Below, one piece after another: positions 35,765 to 47,489 of a stretch of 64,000 bases of DNA. The DNA lies in the NCBI GenBank assembly GCA_002682825.1, contig NOKP01000012.1, forward strand, positions 434,001 through 498,000. Direction: 5' to 3'. Within the stretch, counting starts at the first letter, position 1; each line of letters starts with the position of its first letter. The position numbers and the translations under genes were made by a program. The notes under the pieces are model-generated. The model had not been told where the DNA came from, did not search any database, and saw only the letters and a program-made list of their open reading frames with translations. Source of the stretch: Neonectria sp. B-13 (Eukaryota > Ascomycota > Sordariomycetes > Hypocreales > Nectriaceae).

Positions 35765-36868
35765 ATGTCAGCCTTTGTGCAGTCTTATTCACCTCTGGAG
35801 GAGGATCTCCCATTCGGCACCTGCCAGGATGCCAAAGCCACGACTTCATACTCAGGATACTTGATGTCTCCCCCATACTATCAAACACAAACTACTCCCC
35901 CCGACTCTCGAAACAGGGTGACATGTCAGCCGACGCCGAACTCGGCAGCTGATATTTCATTGTTTGAGGAAGCGATAGACAGCTCTCCAATGCCGATAGG
36001 ATTGGGCCTCAGCTTTCCACGAACACCGTCCCAGTACATGGCTGCACCACAAACCTTCGAGAGCTGTGAACTCCCACACAGAATATCACCAACCGCGGAG
36101 GGCGATCAGAGATGGCTTCGCCCGTCAGGAAACCAAACGGAGTCGCAAGCGAGTTCAAGCCCATCAGAAACCAGCGCCTCTAGGCTCACTGTTGAGTCAC
36201 CAACACCAAAAAGAACTGGCAAAGCACAGCGAAAAAGGAGGGCCGAAGATGATGAGTTTCTCAAGGACACCCGCCGACGGCGCATCCTTGAACGTAACAA
36301 AATCTCTGCAACTAGATGTCGTCTGCGTAAACGCGATGAGGTGTCAGCCCTTACCTCCCACAAGCAAGCCGCGGAGGAGCAAAATCAGCATCTCTCGACA
36401 CAGTTAACCTCCCTGACTGCCGAGATTCAACACCTGAAGATGCAACTATTAGAGCATACTGATTGTAACTGCTTTCTCATTCAGACATATATCGCGAATG
36501 AGGCGAGGAAATCAGTGGATAGTTTCTTACCTTGCTCTTCAGCGTTTCAGCTGGACAGTGGTTCGACGAGCCCCTACTATAGGGGCTTAAGCAGCAGCGG
36601 GAGCATCCCAACAGATTCATTGAATTCACTGACTCCAGAGATGGAAGGTGTTCCGCCAACATGGACCAACCCATATCAGCAGGGCAACCCCACCGAAGAA
36701 GCTGCGAGCAAACTACCATACCTCGACGCAGTCCCCAGGGAGATTCTTCAGCTCTATGCACCTTTGCCAGAATCAGAGCCAGAATCACTTCTAATTGATA
36801 CAATGATTGATGGATATCTGATCCCAGCTGGGACTATTATAAGCATGTCGCCATATACACTTCACTGA
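35765..36868 (+). CDS. bZIP transcription factor
   Basis: Intronless, 367 residues. The basic region RRRRILERNKISATRCRLRKRDE (near residue 175) has the bZIP N-x-x-A-x-x-C-R pattern, followed by a leucine-zipper-like helix (SALTSHKQAAEEQNQHL ... LTAEIQHLKMQLLEH). After the zipper, HTDCNCFLIQTYIANEAR matches a conserved extension of the ATF/CREB-like group of filamentous fungi. The flanks are Ser/Pro/Gln-rich, as expected for transactivation regions. It stands alone in a gene-poor stretch. Likely nuclear; the genes it controls cannot be told from the sequence. Confidence 0.92.
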   Translation: MSAFVQSYSPLEEDLPFGTCQDAKATTSYSGYLMSPPYYQTQTTPPDSRNRVTCQPTPNSAADISLFEEAIDSSPMPIGLGLSFPRTPSQYMAAPQTFESCELPHRISPTAEGDQRWLRPSGNQTESQASSSPSETSASRLTVESPTPKRTGKAQRKRRAEDDEFLKDTRRRRILERNKISATRCRLRKRDEVSALTSHKQAAEEQNQHLSTQLTSLTAEIQHLKMQLLEHTDCNCFLIQTYIANEARKSVDSFLPCSSAFQLDSGSTSPYYRGLSSSGSIPTDSLNSLTPEMEGVPPTWTNPYQQGNPTEEAASKLPYLDAVPREILQLYAPLPESEPESLLIDTMIDGYLIPAGTIISMSPYTLH

Positions 36869-38837
36869 AACCCAGATATGTTCCTAGACTTCCTAATGTT
36901 TATTCTAAAATAGTGGCTTGGCTGATGTAGCGATCTTGTAAAGATGAAGAAGTGGTTCTGGGAATTAAATCTTGAGTGGATGTGTTTTAAATACCACTAG
37001 AGCTATTCAAAAGAAAAATAGGGGTAATTAGCCTATTACGAGTATATTTTCTCTTTCAAGATTTAAACCAGAGCTTTTATCAGTGTACAACTATAACTCT
37101 AGTATGTAGATAGTATTAGACTCTTACCGGGAAACTTGATGATATTAGCCACATTTGTGTTATATGGTGTTGATATTAACTGAGATAATCGTTATGTTTG
37201 GTGGTATTATATAGTCGGCTGAATTGAACCTACACTTGCTGCCTGTTGCCTCTCGGGATCATTCACTCGGCCCAAGTCTTCTGAGTTCTCTGATGTATAT
37301 TAAGGTTGAGGAGCGACCCCATGGCCCAATTTGAGCGAGTATTAGTTGTGTGGTACTTCAATATATGAAGCAGGTTCCGATTAGTATACTTGGCATAGCG
37401 ATGAACTGTTTACATGTGTAATCTCTGTCTCAGGTGTCTTGTCAGATCCGCGCGCGAGTCGTCACATTTAGTCCTATTTAGTTAGCGTTATGTCCGCAAA
37501 TAAACTAAGAAGCAAGCATTAGTTGGTTTCGTCAAAGATTGTGATGTTGATTTTGTTCTCGGGTATCGCTGGTGACAGACGATGAAGAAAGACCCTATCC
37601 GAGTAGCGACATGTTGGACTTGCCATAGCCAGCCAAAGTTGAGCAGCGATGACTGTGATGTGAAAGAACGCTATCTCGAAAATACTGTCTCGAAATTGTG
37701 TGTAGACTTGACTTGACACATGGGTCGTGATCGATCAACTATTGTCTGCCCCTCAATCTATCCAAGGTAACAATGGGGCCACACCTATCCCAGAACCGCT
37801 GCTGGACTGTCGTGTTCCTAGGACCACCGCTGTCCCAGGACTATCATCCATCCCAGAACCCCAGAGATGGGTTTTACCGAGCCCCATCTGAACTGGAGGC
37901 GTTCCGGAGCCCCGCCGCTTTTACCCTGAACCGTGACTGAACAATCCGGGATTTCGCTCAGTGGCTCGGTTTGCATAGCTCAGCCACACATGCATAAGTT
38001 CTCGTAATAAACGTAGTTAACCCAGGTGATGAATCGCTGTCAATAAGTGGGTAAGTTTCACCACCCTGGAGCCGCGCCGCTAAAGGAGCTCTTAGCTCAT
38101 ATTACAATACCCCTAGTCGCCGTTTATTTAGTGGTCCATAAGCACTAAGTGAGGCTAATTCTCCTCAGTGATCTCATCGCAAGGTCTATTGCCCACTTTC
38201 TGAATAGTCGGTGGCCAAGCAGGTATGAGCCCAGACCCCGGACGCTCGACAAATCACGCCTGCTGATGAGCGAGCTGGAATGAGCTCAGTCCTTCATATC
38301 ACGCCCGGTATCACTCTGGACACAACTGTAGTGCTTCCTAATACAATACATCCTCGAACAAACTATGCTTCTACGATTGTTCACGAATTCCATATGTTGG
38401 ACAGGCAGAGGATGATTGTCGGCCAAAGAAAAGCTATTTCTGCCGTGAGGTTCAGATGCATCACGGATTAACTCCCATTCACCATACGTGGCGCAGTACT
38501 CACCCAGCCGCCCTCGGACTCTGTGCTCGCACTCAATATTTGTCAGACGCGAAATTAAGGATTCGGAAAATCCTTTCAAGGTGGGCCGTCAGCCACCAAA
38601 AATACGAAAAATAAAAGCTAGTGCACGCGAAAGTTGCGTCTCGCCGCATTGTTTGGGCCGTATTGTCACAAGGACCTCACGTCGGTGCGAAGATTGACAT
38701 CCCATTCTCTCGCCTCAACCAAGTAGAGACTTCATGCAGTCATGCATACCAGGGCCTTGGATCGGCATTAATGTGTTTGGACCATCGTACTATGCTATTC
38801 GCCTCCCCTCAACGATTGAACAAACAACCGGCTCTTG
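36869..38837. other. Gene-poor intergenic region
   Basis: About 2 kb with A+T-rich left part (36,880-37,200) and only short, unsupported ORFs. Repeated short CCCAGAAC/CCCAGGAC words occur at 37,785-37,865, without clear periodicity. Confidence 0.5.
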
Positions 38838-38843
38838 TATAAA
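38838..38843 (+). promoter_or_regulatory. Candidate TATA box of a small secreted protein gene
   Basis: TATAAA about 85 bases upstream of the ATG at 38927. Confidence 0.45.
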
Positions 38844-38926
38844 TGGCATTCCCTCCCACAGACGACCAGCACCTTTGTCACATTCTCATCAACACTATCA
38901 GCAGGTCCATACAATTACCTTACAAC

Positions 38927-39370
38927 ATGTACTCTTCTTCAACCCTTTCAGCCCTCGTTGCGGCCCTGTCGCTCGCTGTCGGAACCAGTGCATGGACACA
39001 GGCTCCTGACGGAACGTGGGTTGCCAACAACTTCAACCACACGTTTGACAATGGCCGTAAGTGTAATGTTGGAATAAGTATAGAGCAGCAAACTCATGGT
39101 CGTTCTAGTTAAGGTGCATGAATCCTGTACATGGATGAACACGCAAGAACGTCACCCGTCGGGTGACGCCTGTGCTGTAGGTAGCATGTCTATCCTCTTT
39201 CCGTGTTGCTTTCTAACTGTGACAACAGTACTGGTTGGACGGCCAAGGAAATGTCAGAAACGGAAGTAAGTGCAGCCTCCAGCCGTTGTCTTGCCTTATA
39301 CTTACACACACAATTAGGATGCGAGGATAACACCGCCTTGGGTGAATTGAATTGTATTCGCACTGATTAG
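38927..39370 (+). CDS. Small secreted Cys-containing protein, four exons
   Basis: Exons 38927-39056, 39109-39176, 39229-39265 and 39318-39370. All three introns are 52 nt with GTAAGT/GTAGGT donors, and all phases close to a 95-residue protein. The N terminus (MYSSSTLSALVAALSLAVGT) is a signal peptide cleaved near SAW. The mature part has four Cys (ESC, DAC, GRC, LNC) and Trp/Asn-rich stretches (WVANNFNHTF), a pattern typical of fungal small secreted proteins and possible effectors. TATAAA lies about 85 bases upstream. No family is recognised. Because each exon is short, the gene is easily missed by simple ORF searches. The three equal-length introns with closed phases make chance unlikely. 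Confidence 0.72.
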
Positions 39371-39658
39371 TGGTATCCGCCGTAGAATTGGTGGTCGTGA
39401 GAGGGACGCGGTCAATGTAGAACGAAGCTCTAGCAGGCTTTTAAACAGAAAGCCATGATTGGACAGGCTCCCCTTCAATCACCAATCCTACCGAGCTAGG
39501 TATTATAAGGATGACATTACCAGCGAGGCACCACGTGACCTATTTGGATAATTTACCCATTCTAGGCTTACATTATTCTATTCTTCTTCAATAGCACTCT
39601 TCAGTATTCCAAGCACTTCTCTACATACAGTGAATGAGTCCGGATTCTTCTGAATGCC

Positions 39659-40324
39659 ATGATGATTTTGCCTCCCCCTTCTCAGTGTCATAATTACTGG
39701 TCCGCGTGGTTTAAGGGGGTCCGCCGCTATCTCAAGCCAGGGGGCTGGTTCGAGCACATGGAACACTCCCCGCATGTCGTCTCACATGACGGCTCTGTTG
39801 GTCCCGACTCGGCCTGGAACCAGTGGGGAGCCATCTTTGTTGAGGCCGGCGAGGAGCTAGGCCGCACCTTCTCCATCATCGGAGAATCTCGCCAGTTTTT
39901 ACACCTACTTCCTAGCGTGCGAATGGCGTATTGCACTATGGCCAAAGCAGTTTCTCAGCTTAGGAAAGGACGCCTCGAGGCACAGCTGTCGATGAAGGAG
40001 GTTCTATGGATCATTAGCATCAAGGACACTTCCCTCCAGTCTCGTCCTGAACTCAAACTTACCGAACCATGCACAGCCCGAGCCTGGATGGACCGGGCTC
40101 TGCTACATAGACCCTGCATGCTTGGCGCAAGTGATGGGCGGCTTTGCATATACCGTAACGGCATTAATGCACTGTTGATTCAATTCATTCCACAAGGGAC
40201 GTCATCGGCGGCCCTTACACGAAAGCTTTGGTGGCATCCCCGGTGTCCAACTTGGAATCAGAATTTGCCTCAACGCATCAAGTACTGCCGCATATTCACT
40301 GGCTACTGTCTGTCACGGGCCTAA
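39659..40324 (+). pseudogene. Truncated SAM-dependent methyltransferase relic
   Basis: The start of the frame (WFKGVRRYLKPGGWFEHMEHS, then GPDSAWNQWGAIFVEAGEELGRTF) matches the post-motif-II part of LaeA/TAM-type fungal methyltransferases. The SAM-binding motif I and everything before it are absent upstream, where the frame has no good start. After about residue 80 the frame loses similarity, probably through frameshifts. Hence a gene fragment without the cofactor site, not a working enzyme. Confidence 0.65.
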
Positions 40325-40590
40325 GAGGCACCAGCGAAGAAACGACTGCAGCTCTGAAACATAATGAACATATTCCTAGACACTCGAGTAGAGGTTTTAC
40401 AGTCTACTACACCTGTAATAAGCTAGATTAGCTATTCACTTGTAATTAGGCCCGGTCAATTTCTACAAACTTGTACTTCAACTTCACACGTGTCTTTATT
40501 GTTGTCTTCAGATAGCTTCAGCCACGAATGGGAGGTCTTGTATTGTCATGGCTGGTGGCTAACTTGAAGTGGCCCACTCCTCCCTTGCTG

Positions 40591-43350
40591 TTATCCAATT
40601 CTTCCTTCCAGATACTGCACAGTCTCCCAAGACTCCAGTAGGTTACTCTGTTCGAGGAATGATGTCCTTGCGTAACAGTCCATGTTCATGAAGTGCTCTA
40701 CACAAACCTCTTGGGCAGTAGGACAAGTGAAGTCGCCCAGGTTGAACCACCCGCAACGCGTATGCCTCTTCATCATTCCATCTTGGACTAAAGGGGTCAA
40801 GAATTCCTCAGAATGTCCCTCCAGCCAGTTTTTGAGCCCTTCCATTGAGAAATTCTCCGAGATCCAAGCGTCTCCTTCTCTCAGCCTTCGGTACGTGAGC
40901 ATCTCAGTTTGGATTGTTGCCCAGAGAAGACCGATTCGTGGATGTTTGCAAGGTAACTTGAGCCAAGTGCTGTGTATCTCGCCGTCAGTTTCAAGGGCGC
41001 ATGGGTATTCATCCTGAGACCCTTCCAAGCTTGAGTCAGAATCTCCATCCCTGTCGCCATATGGATAGCTGTCTGGGATCCAATCCTCGTACACTTCAGC
41101 ACTCTCCAAGGCATGGAGGAAACAGGCCCAGCCCTTCTGGCATTCTTCACTCCACCGTTCCATGACATTGTTCGGAACGGCCTTCATAAGCTCGAGGGGC
41201 GACAAGGGCGCATGATGACATCTTCCAGGCTCTGCACTCCTCAATATCTCCTCAACAGAGATGTTTGCCTTCAGGAAAACATCAGCTCCCATGGTAAGAA
41301 GACAGATCATCACGGCAAGCGCCCCGAACAGGGTCTCTCCTGGCATTCCCAGTTGGGCTAGGTAAAATGCTGTGATAACGAGAGTATGAAGTGGCCTGAG
41401 TTTCAGCTCCATGCCACATTCCGTGCAACGACGCAGGAAGAGCCCGCTCTGGGAGTTGATGTTTGGGGAGGCTGGTGATCCAAAAACGACAATGACACTG
41501 TGACAGACTGCTTGCACAGCCGTGTGGCAGAAGGGATGCTTCCATCTCGTTGGGATCCTAGCATATCCCTGCTTGAATAGTTCGCGGACTGCGGGGGTTT
41601 CCGCGTCCCATCGACCGCAAATATCCTTCTCTTCTCCGGGAAACCGGCTGGGAGAATGAAACCCGTAGCTTACTGCCTCCGGGTTGAGACTTGTGTGGGA
41701 GCGAAGGATGGATACCATGAATGCATCGAGTATTGTGTGTCCGAGATTATCGATGTTGTGGTGAAAGGCGTAAGCTGGATCAAGGTAATTAGATAGCGTT
41801 GCCAAAACTCCGCAGCATGTATTTCCTCCGTCGAGAAATGACGCTGCAAGATGGAAGGGGTGAATAGCCTCAATTCCTTCCGGTGGTTTAAAGCGGTTTT
41901 TAATCCAGAGATCTATCAATAGATCGTAGTTTCCGGCCATGATTGCGAGTTTCCATGCATCCAATTGCAGAACTGTCGGATGTCCCTCCAATGACTGGAC
42001 TATGACCTCTTGGGCGATTGGCAGATCGGATCTCGATGTACTGGTAAAGTCATCACCGATTATGGATTGATGTAGTGATTCCACAAACGAGCGCGGTGAC
42101 GAATCCAGGTCCACTGGATCATCTGGAATGACGGCTTCGTAACGGATATGCCCTACGTGGATTGACCATCTGCAAAGCAGTGTCGGTGCGTGAAAGATGT
42201 TCGTCCCTCGTGAAGATTCAGGCGAGGAGGGGCTCAATGGAAGATGCAGAAAGTCTGACGGCGTCCAAGAATTAACTGTGTTCCACATTTGAGGCGTCAA
42301 GGCCGATGTTTCAGCTGGACTCGTGTTTGGCAGCTTCAGGCCCCAGTTCTTTGCCATACAGAAGCCGTGTATATAGAAGTCGTGGAAGTAGTCGACCAAT
42401 GTTCTTGGTTACGTTAGCAGTAGGTTCACATCCGAACGTGCTCAAGCTACAAGGCAGATGCAAGCCTGGCCGAGGGATCGTGTTGATGTTAACCTACCTG
42501 CGTTGGTCGCTACACATTCGAACGATTAGATCCTTGATCCGCCCTTGGATAAAGAGGCTCGCATGGTGCTCCTTGTTTTTCTCATAGAGAAGCTCCATAT
42601 TTGGTGAGGGACCGGCTGCTTCTCGGCCTGGGGTCAGGGCTTCGGGGCTGTGGATGTTCAAGTACCCTGGAGTTGTGTCTTGAGGTCCAAATGGGGAAGG
42701 CTCATCTGGATTTCTAGGGAGTGAGGAAAGAAAGGCTTTGTACGGAAGGTTCCATGATGACAGTCTAATGCAATAGGTTAGTGACGGGTTTCTCATCTTA
42801 GGTCCGTCTTGTAGACAGGGATCAGAACGTACAGTCCCGGCGTGATGGCTTCCACTGGGTGAGGGAGTTTCTTGTCCTTCAGATATCTCTTCAGCTTTTT
42901 GGTATCGAGTGGCACGTTCCGGTCCCCCTGTTGGATGATAACCTGTGAGGTGCTCGTGCCTGGTCGCTTCCGTCTCCCAAGAGCACTCGTAGTGTCATCC
43001 TTGACCTGTTTTTCGGTTCGTTTGCTGACATTCCAGGCTCGGAACCGTTTTGGATACTCTGTAGGCCTAGTAGAAAGCAAGATATAAAACATCAGCTGGT
43101 TTGCCAGCAACTGGAGAGCTTCGTGGGCGGGTGGGTTGAGATTGAACACTTACGCCGCATGGAAGGAGTAATGGGTTTTCATGAACTGGACCACCTGATC
43201 AAGGGTTGTTGACTTCCCCCCTCTGCCGTAGTTGCCCGTGTAGAGCTGAACAATGACCGATTTGAGGTAGGGCCATCGATCTGCGTGAGGAATGTGAAGA
43301 TATTTGTCATGGTCTGATTGTGGGAGTAATTCTACCGGGACGTGATCCAT
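40591..43350 (-). CDS. Clr5-domain protein of unknown function
   Basis: Four exons on the minus strand: 43350-43154, 43066-42833, 42764-42498 and 42403-40591. Phases close to 836 residues. The N terminus is a Clr5 domain: HADRWPYLKSVIVQLYTGNY, then TTLDQVVQFMKTHYSFHAA joined by the first splice to PTEYPKRFRAWNVSKR. A basic segment follows (GRRKRPGTSTSQV, KKLKRYLKDKKL). The large C-terminal part (exon 4) has no motif I can name; it holds several paired Cys and a helical-repeat feel (LLTMGADVFLKANISVEEIL resembles one ankyrin-type turn). In fission yeast Clr5 acts in silencing; in filamentous fungi the domain occurs at the N terminus of many uncharacterised proteins. Nuclear location is plausible but not shown. 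Confidence 0.85.
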
Positions 43351-44614
43351 TGTGACGTGTTGACCCAGCGGGTGATGGCACCAGGACTGAGAAAGGCTTC
43401 TAGAGGCTGGAGAAATCAACAACGGAGGAGGGAGGAAGAATGTTTTTGAGGAAGAAAAACCAAGCAGGATGGCATTTCGGCAGAAACCAGGCTTTTCAGT
43501 TAAAATAATCAAGGCTGGCCAACGCATGAGCGCCTCAGTTGCCTCGCGTTGATTGACATCGGTCCCTACGTTGGGATTGCGAACCAAGCCACAAGTAGAC
43601 TACATGATACTCCAGCGACTTTTATGCCTAGAAGAAGTATCTAGACAAACGACCAACGCCAGCAAAGTGCAAAGTGCAAAGGCTGGTTCCACGACATGCT
43701 GAAAAACAGGCGGTGAAATGTCTCCTTGCTTACGGGTGGGTCGAACAAAACCTCACAGACCAATGATAGCGCAAAGCAACCCTCGCCTTCCCAGGCACCG
43801 AAGCCACAGAGCGGTAGACGACATCTCCGGATAGATGAGGGTGAAACAATGAAGGAATAGATACTACATAGACATGTGCTTCAGTGGAGTCACCAAAACG
43901 TGGTGAGCCAATCAGCGAGGCCAACAAAACGTTACTGGCGAATCAAGATCCTGCTTGATGTTGGGCACCCACAGCTCCAAGTCATTGCATTTTGCCTCCT
44001 GTTCACCTGCTCAGTCTGTTCCCCGGGATCCTCCAGACAAAACTTCGCTGGCCAATGGGCAGTCAATCCCAGACTACAACACCGAGCACCGGGTGGTGTT
44101 CTGGCGTCTTGAACCCCGTATCAGACATTTTCTCCTTCACTTTGCCAAGCATGGCCTCCAACTATCGGCAGTGCCTCATGGCATATGATTCATGGTGCAT
44201 GCCTCTTCAGTGGTATCGTGGTGTCTAAGTTGTTTTTTCTCGTCATCTCACTCACACCAAGCCGCTCAAGCTATCGATTGGTCGCCCATGCTCTCTGGAT
44301 AATGGCGAGGTCAAGGGAGCGTGGTAAATGCGAACTTCAGTCGATACATTTCGCCTTTCTTGCGCTTCCAGAGACATCGATAAATACCTGGCCTTGTCCC
44401 TTAATCATTTGAGATCTTATTATCATCCCCTCAACATCTTCTTCAGTCCCTGTCGCCGTCTTAAAAGTATCTAAGCCGCTGCCAGGTACTCCATTCCTAA
44501 CACAATAATTTCATATTTCTTTCGCCCCCATCTATCAAATACCCTATTTTCTTCCAAACGTCCTCGACATCCCTCTTACCTGCAGCCCAAGGCCTAAGAT
44601 CTCTAACCACATCA
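43351..44614. other. Intergenic region, no gene recognised
   Basis: Contains the promoter of the Clr5-domain gene on its left. Overlapping short ORFs in three frames at 43,876-44,230 show no motifs. C/T-rich tracts at 44,400-44,600 look like a leader for a plus-strand transcript. Confidence 0.45.
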
Positions 44615-44896
44615 ATGCCCAACTCGTATGTCCTTTCCCAAAATTCCTACCAACCAAGCCTTTGTACTTGGTTCGAGAACTGTCCCGCTGAGTTTATTCA
44701 TAGGGACAAGCCCGATAACTGGAGCACTGCTGCCAGAAGCAGCTCCCCAAGGCCCCAGTCGTCCGAGAAGAATGGGATTGTTCCAGTGACCCCAGGTCGC
44801 GCTCAGAGAAACCCCGCCATTAGTGGGGAGCAGAAGAAGAACGAACAAGAAGAAGACATATTGGGCATTGGATCACACTTGAACAGCAGCAAATAA
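44615..44896 (+). CDS. Possible small hypothetical protein
   Basis: 93 residues from an ATG in good context (CATCAATGCC) after a long C/T-rich leader. The protein is polar, Ser/Pro/Asn-rich and ends in a charged stretch (QKKNEQEEDILGIGSH). No signal peptide, membrane segment or family is recognised. The fungal-looking leader is the main support; the ORF could be chance. Confidence 0.3.
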   Translation: MPNSYVLSQNSYQPSLCTWFENCPAEFIHRDKPDNWSTAARSSSPRPQSSEKNGIVPVTPGRAQRNPAISGEQKKNEQEEDILGIGSHLNSSK

Positions 44897-44953
44897 GCCT
44901 CACACATTGGTGGGCGTCTTCATTCCACTCCTATTTCACAACGCTGAGCTGCC

Positions 44954-44982
44954 ATATATACCTATATATGTATATATATAGG
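44954..44982. repeat. TA-rich microsatellite
   Basis: Alternating TA tract (ATATATACCTATATATG and similar). Confidence 0.8.
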
Positions 44983-45932
44983 TCACCGACACCTGCGATG
45001 GGAAAACACGATGCTACGCCGTGGTAGGCATGAGACGTTGTAAGGTAGTTACAGAACATGATGAAGTTGTCTTCCATTGTATTGAGAAACACGTGCCCTG
45101 TTGAGTAAGGTCATTCTGCTTCACTAGGCTAGAATGGCACACCCATTCCGCCTGCCTCCATGATTGTGTCAATTGCCAAGCCGGAGAAAAAGTCTTAGTG
45201 GTAATAACCGCCAACGAACAGGACCAGCACCTACCATTGCCGTGGCGAGTGTGGTGCCACAGATAACTCATGCTTGTATTAAAGTCCGGTTGCCCTCGGA
45301 ACGCATCAACTTTTTGACTCGCGGAGCACGCACACAATTACCCGTTTTTATCCACATTTCACATGTTGAATCTGTCTTTTACTCCAGTTTATCGAGGCTG
45401 TGCCTGCTAATCATTACCACAAACAGCAGAAAGTGAGTTGTTTTCTCTTTTCTGGAGGCGTTACAAAACTCAAATTCGTGCTATGACGTTTGGGCGTCAG
45501 CCATCCGGTCGCAAATCTTGCACGCTTAGATTCGGCCCACGAACAAAGAACAGCACAGCTGAACAATAAGTTTCATATATTCTTACTGAATCATTTTTTG
45601 TTAATACTTGAATGGATCGCAATTAATCCCTAGGTCTAGTGCCTGATTTGTTTCAGTCGCGATTCTTCAATATTTGACGCATTCCAGTGAGGACGCCACG
45701 TCGCGTTTCCTCGAGCGTCTGACTGTTTATTTTGTCTTTGAGATTGCAGTGTTTGCCAAGGTTACCCGCCACGGTTTCAGGTCGCGTAGAACCACATTAC
45801 GCGTGATAAGCGGGGTTCAGCCAGCCAACACGAGGTCGATCGAAATTATCCCCTAAATGATGACAGGTCTTATTAAAACTTCTCAATCAACACTTCAAAA
45901 CGACGTGGGCGGGTAGTTTCACCACAATCGCC
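44983..45932. other. Intergenic region, no gene recognised
   Basis: Short ORFs on both strands, none with recognisable motifs. Right end carries the promoter of the GH12-like gene. Confidence 0.45.
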
Positions 45933-47084
45933 ATGAAACGAAGTCCCATCTTGAGCAGCATCGCTCTGCTGTTGCTAGGCACCAGCTCGGTGCAGGCCAA
46001 GACAGATGATGACGATGTCAATGTCATTTGCGGCAAGGAAAGAGTCGGCGATGTCACCAAGCCTCTGATGTGTAAGCACGAATTGCAACTCACTTCGAGT
46101 GAGGACTCTCCGAGCTGACCCAATACTCAGATTATCCAAATGCTTGGAATGACAAAAGCCCAGACGATGGCTTCGCTTGCATGAGTGTTGACAACAGCAC
46201 TCCAGCCTACGACGCAACGTGGAACTGGGGCGAGGACATTCAGGATGTACACTCGTTCCCGTACGTGCGCTTCGGTAGCGATGATCTCCCCATGCGCCTT
46301 AGCAACATGCGGTCTATCCATCTCTCAACCGAGTGGATCATGACAGCTGGTGCGATCAGCGAACCTCCACGTACCTTTAGCAAGTCCGTATGGAGTAAGA
46401 ACAAGAAGAAGCTGGAGAAGAAGGGCGTCCAGGCCAACGCGGCTTGGGACTTCTTTCTCGACAATGATCGCAACAAGACGCTCTACCCGCAAGAGGCAGC
46501 CATCGAGTTCATGGTTTGGCTCGGTAGCGTGGGCGACCCTTGGTGGCTTGGCCGCCTGAATGGGACAATCTTGTCCAATGTCACGCTTGGAGACGCTGAG
46601 TTGTGAGTTACCCATCCTCTGTCACTACAATAGCTGGGAACATGCTAACAGTCTCAGTTCCCTGTACTACGGGCGCAACTCCGGTGGCACCCACGTCTTC
46701 ACCGCAGTGCCCCGCGACGGGGAGGACATTCTCTCCATTGACGAAGACTTCTATCCTCTCTTTGAGTTCATTCTCAAACAGGCCCACAACAGTCCTGAGA
46801 CTCCAGACGACCTGCCAAAGGATCCATACCTCGGTATTGTCGAGTTTGGCACCGAAACCTGGTTCTCTAACGGAAATGTAACATTCACAGCAGCGAACTT
46901 TGGCATGAAGCTAGATGGGGAGAGTGACTTGAGCGACAGCAACTCCGGTGAGAACAATAACACTTCAGGAAATGGAGGCGACTCCTCGGATGAGGATGAC
47001 GACAGTGCGGCTACGACGCTGGTTGCTTTGCCAGTGTTTGGATACACCATGGCTGTCATGTTGATGGCCATGGCTTTCTGGTAG
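45933..47084 (+). CDS. GH12-like glycoside hydrolase, probably GPI-anchored
   Basis: Three exons: 45933-46071, 46131-46602 and 46658-47084. Phases close to 345 residues. A signal peptide (MKRSPILSSIALLLLGTSSVQA) is followed by a beta-jelly-roll domain. NAWNDKSPDD, NWGEDIQDVHSFPYV, NAAWDFFLD and AAIEFMVWLGSVGD align with GH12 endoglucanases; the Glu in IEFMVWL sits at the nucleophile site (usual E-I-M-I-W). The Glu in VEFGTETW is at the acid/base site. After it comes an acidic Ser/Asn/Gly linker and a hydrophobic tail (LVALPVFGYTMAVMLMAMAFW), which fits a GPI signal. Both catalytic Glu are kept, so activity on xyloglucan or beta-glucan at the cell surface is plausible. Sequence is divergent from classical GH12 and the exact substrate cannot be told. 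Confidence 0.75.
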
Positions 47085-47489
47085 TATATTATAATAGCCG
47101 ATTTCATGTATGCTATAGAATTCATTGTTCATACTTATTGAGTACAAGTCTGTCAGTGGACCATGAACCGGACAACACATATGGCGAAGCACGTCTAACC
47201 TGGTTCACCCTCAAGAGCGGTAGAGAGTTATGGGACCAAAATGACAAACCACATGCATATACCTAGAGAGCTCAGGTCTTCAGTAGCCAAGTGGACCCGA
47301 GCTGGGGGCACTGAGGACCTTGAATCCCAGAGTAGCGCTCATTGCTGTAGGGGAGTACAATAAAGTGAATGAATGACGGCAACCTTTCTCAAGTAAACGA
47401 CTGAGTAGTATGTAGAAGGAAAGCACCCCCGATATTTGATCTCTTCCTGTCCAGTGGGTCTCCTCAATTGTTGAAAAGCAAAGCAGCAG

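Noticed and set aside
43876..44230. Three overlapping plus-strand frames
   Set aside because: All three frames are open over the same DNA by chance; none has motifs.
45014..45337. 107-residue minus-strand ORF with several Cys and Trp
   Set aside because: No signal peptide or family pattern; start context poor.
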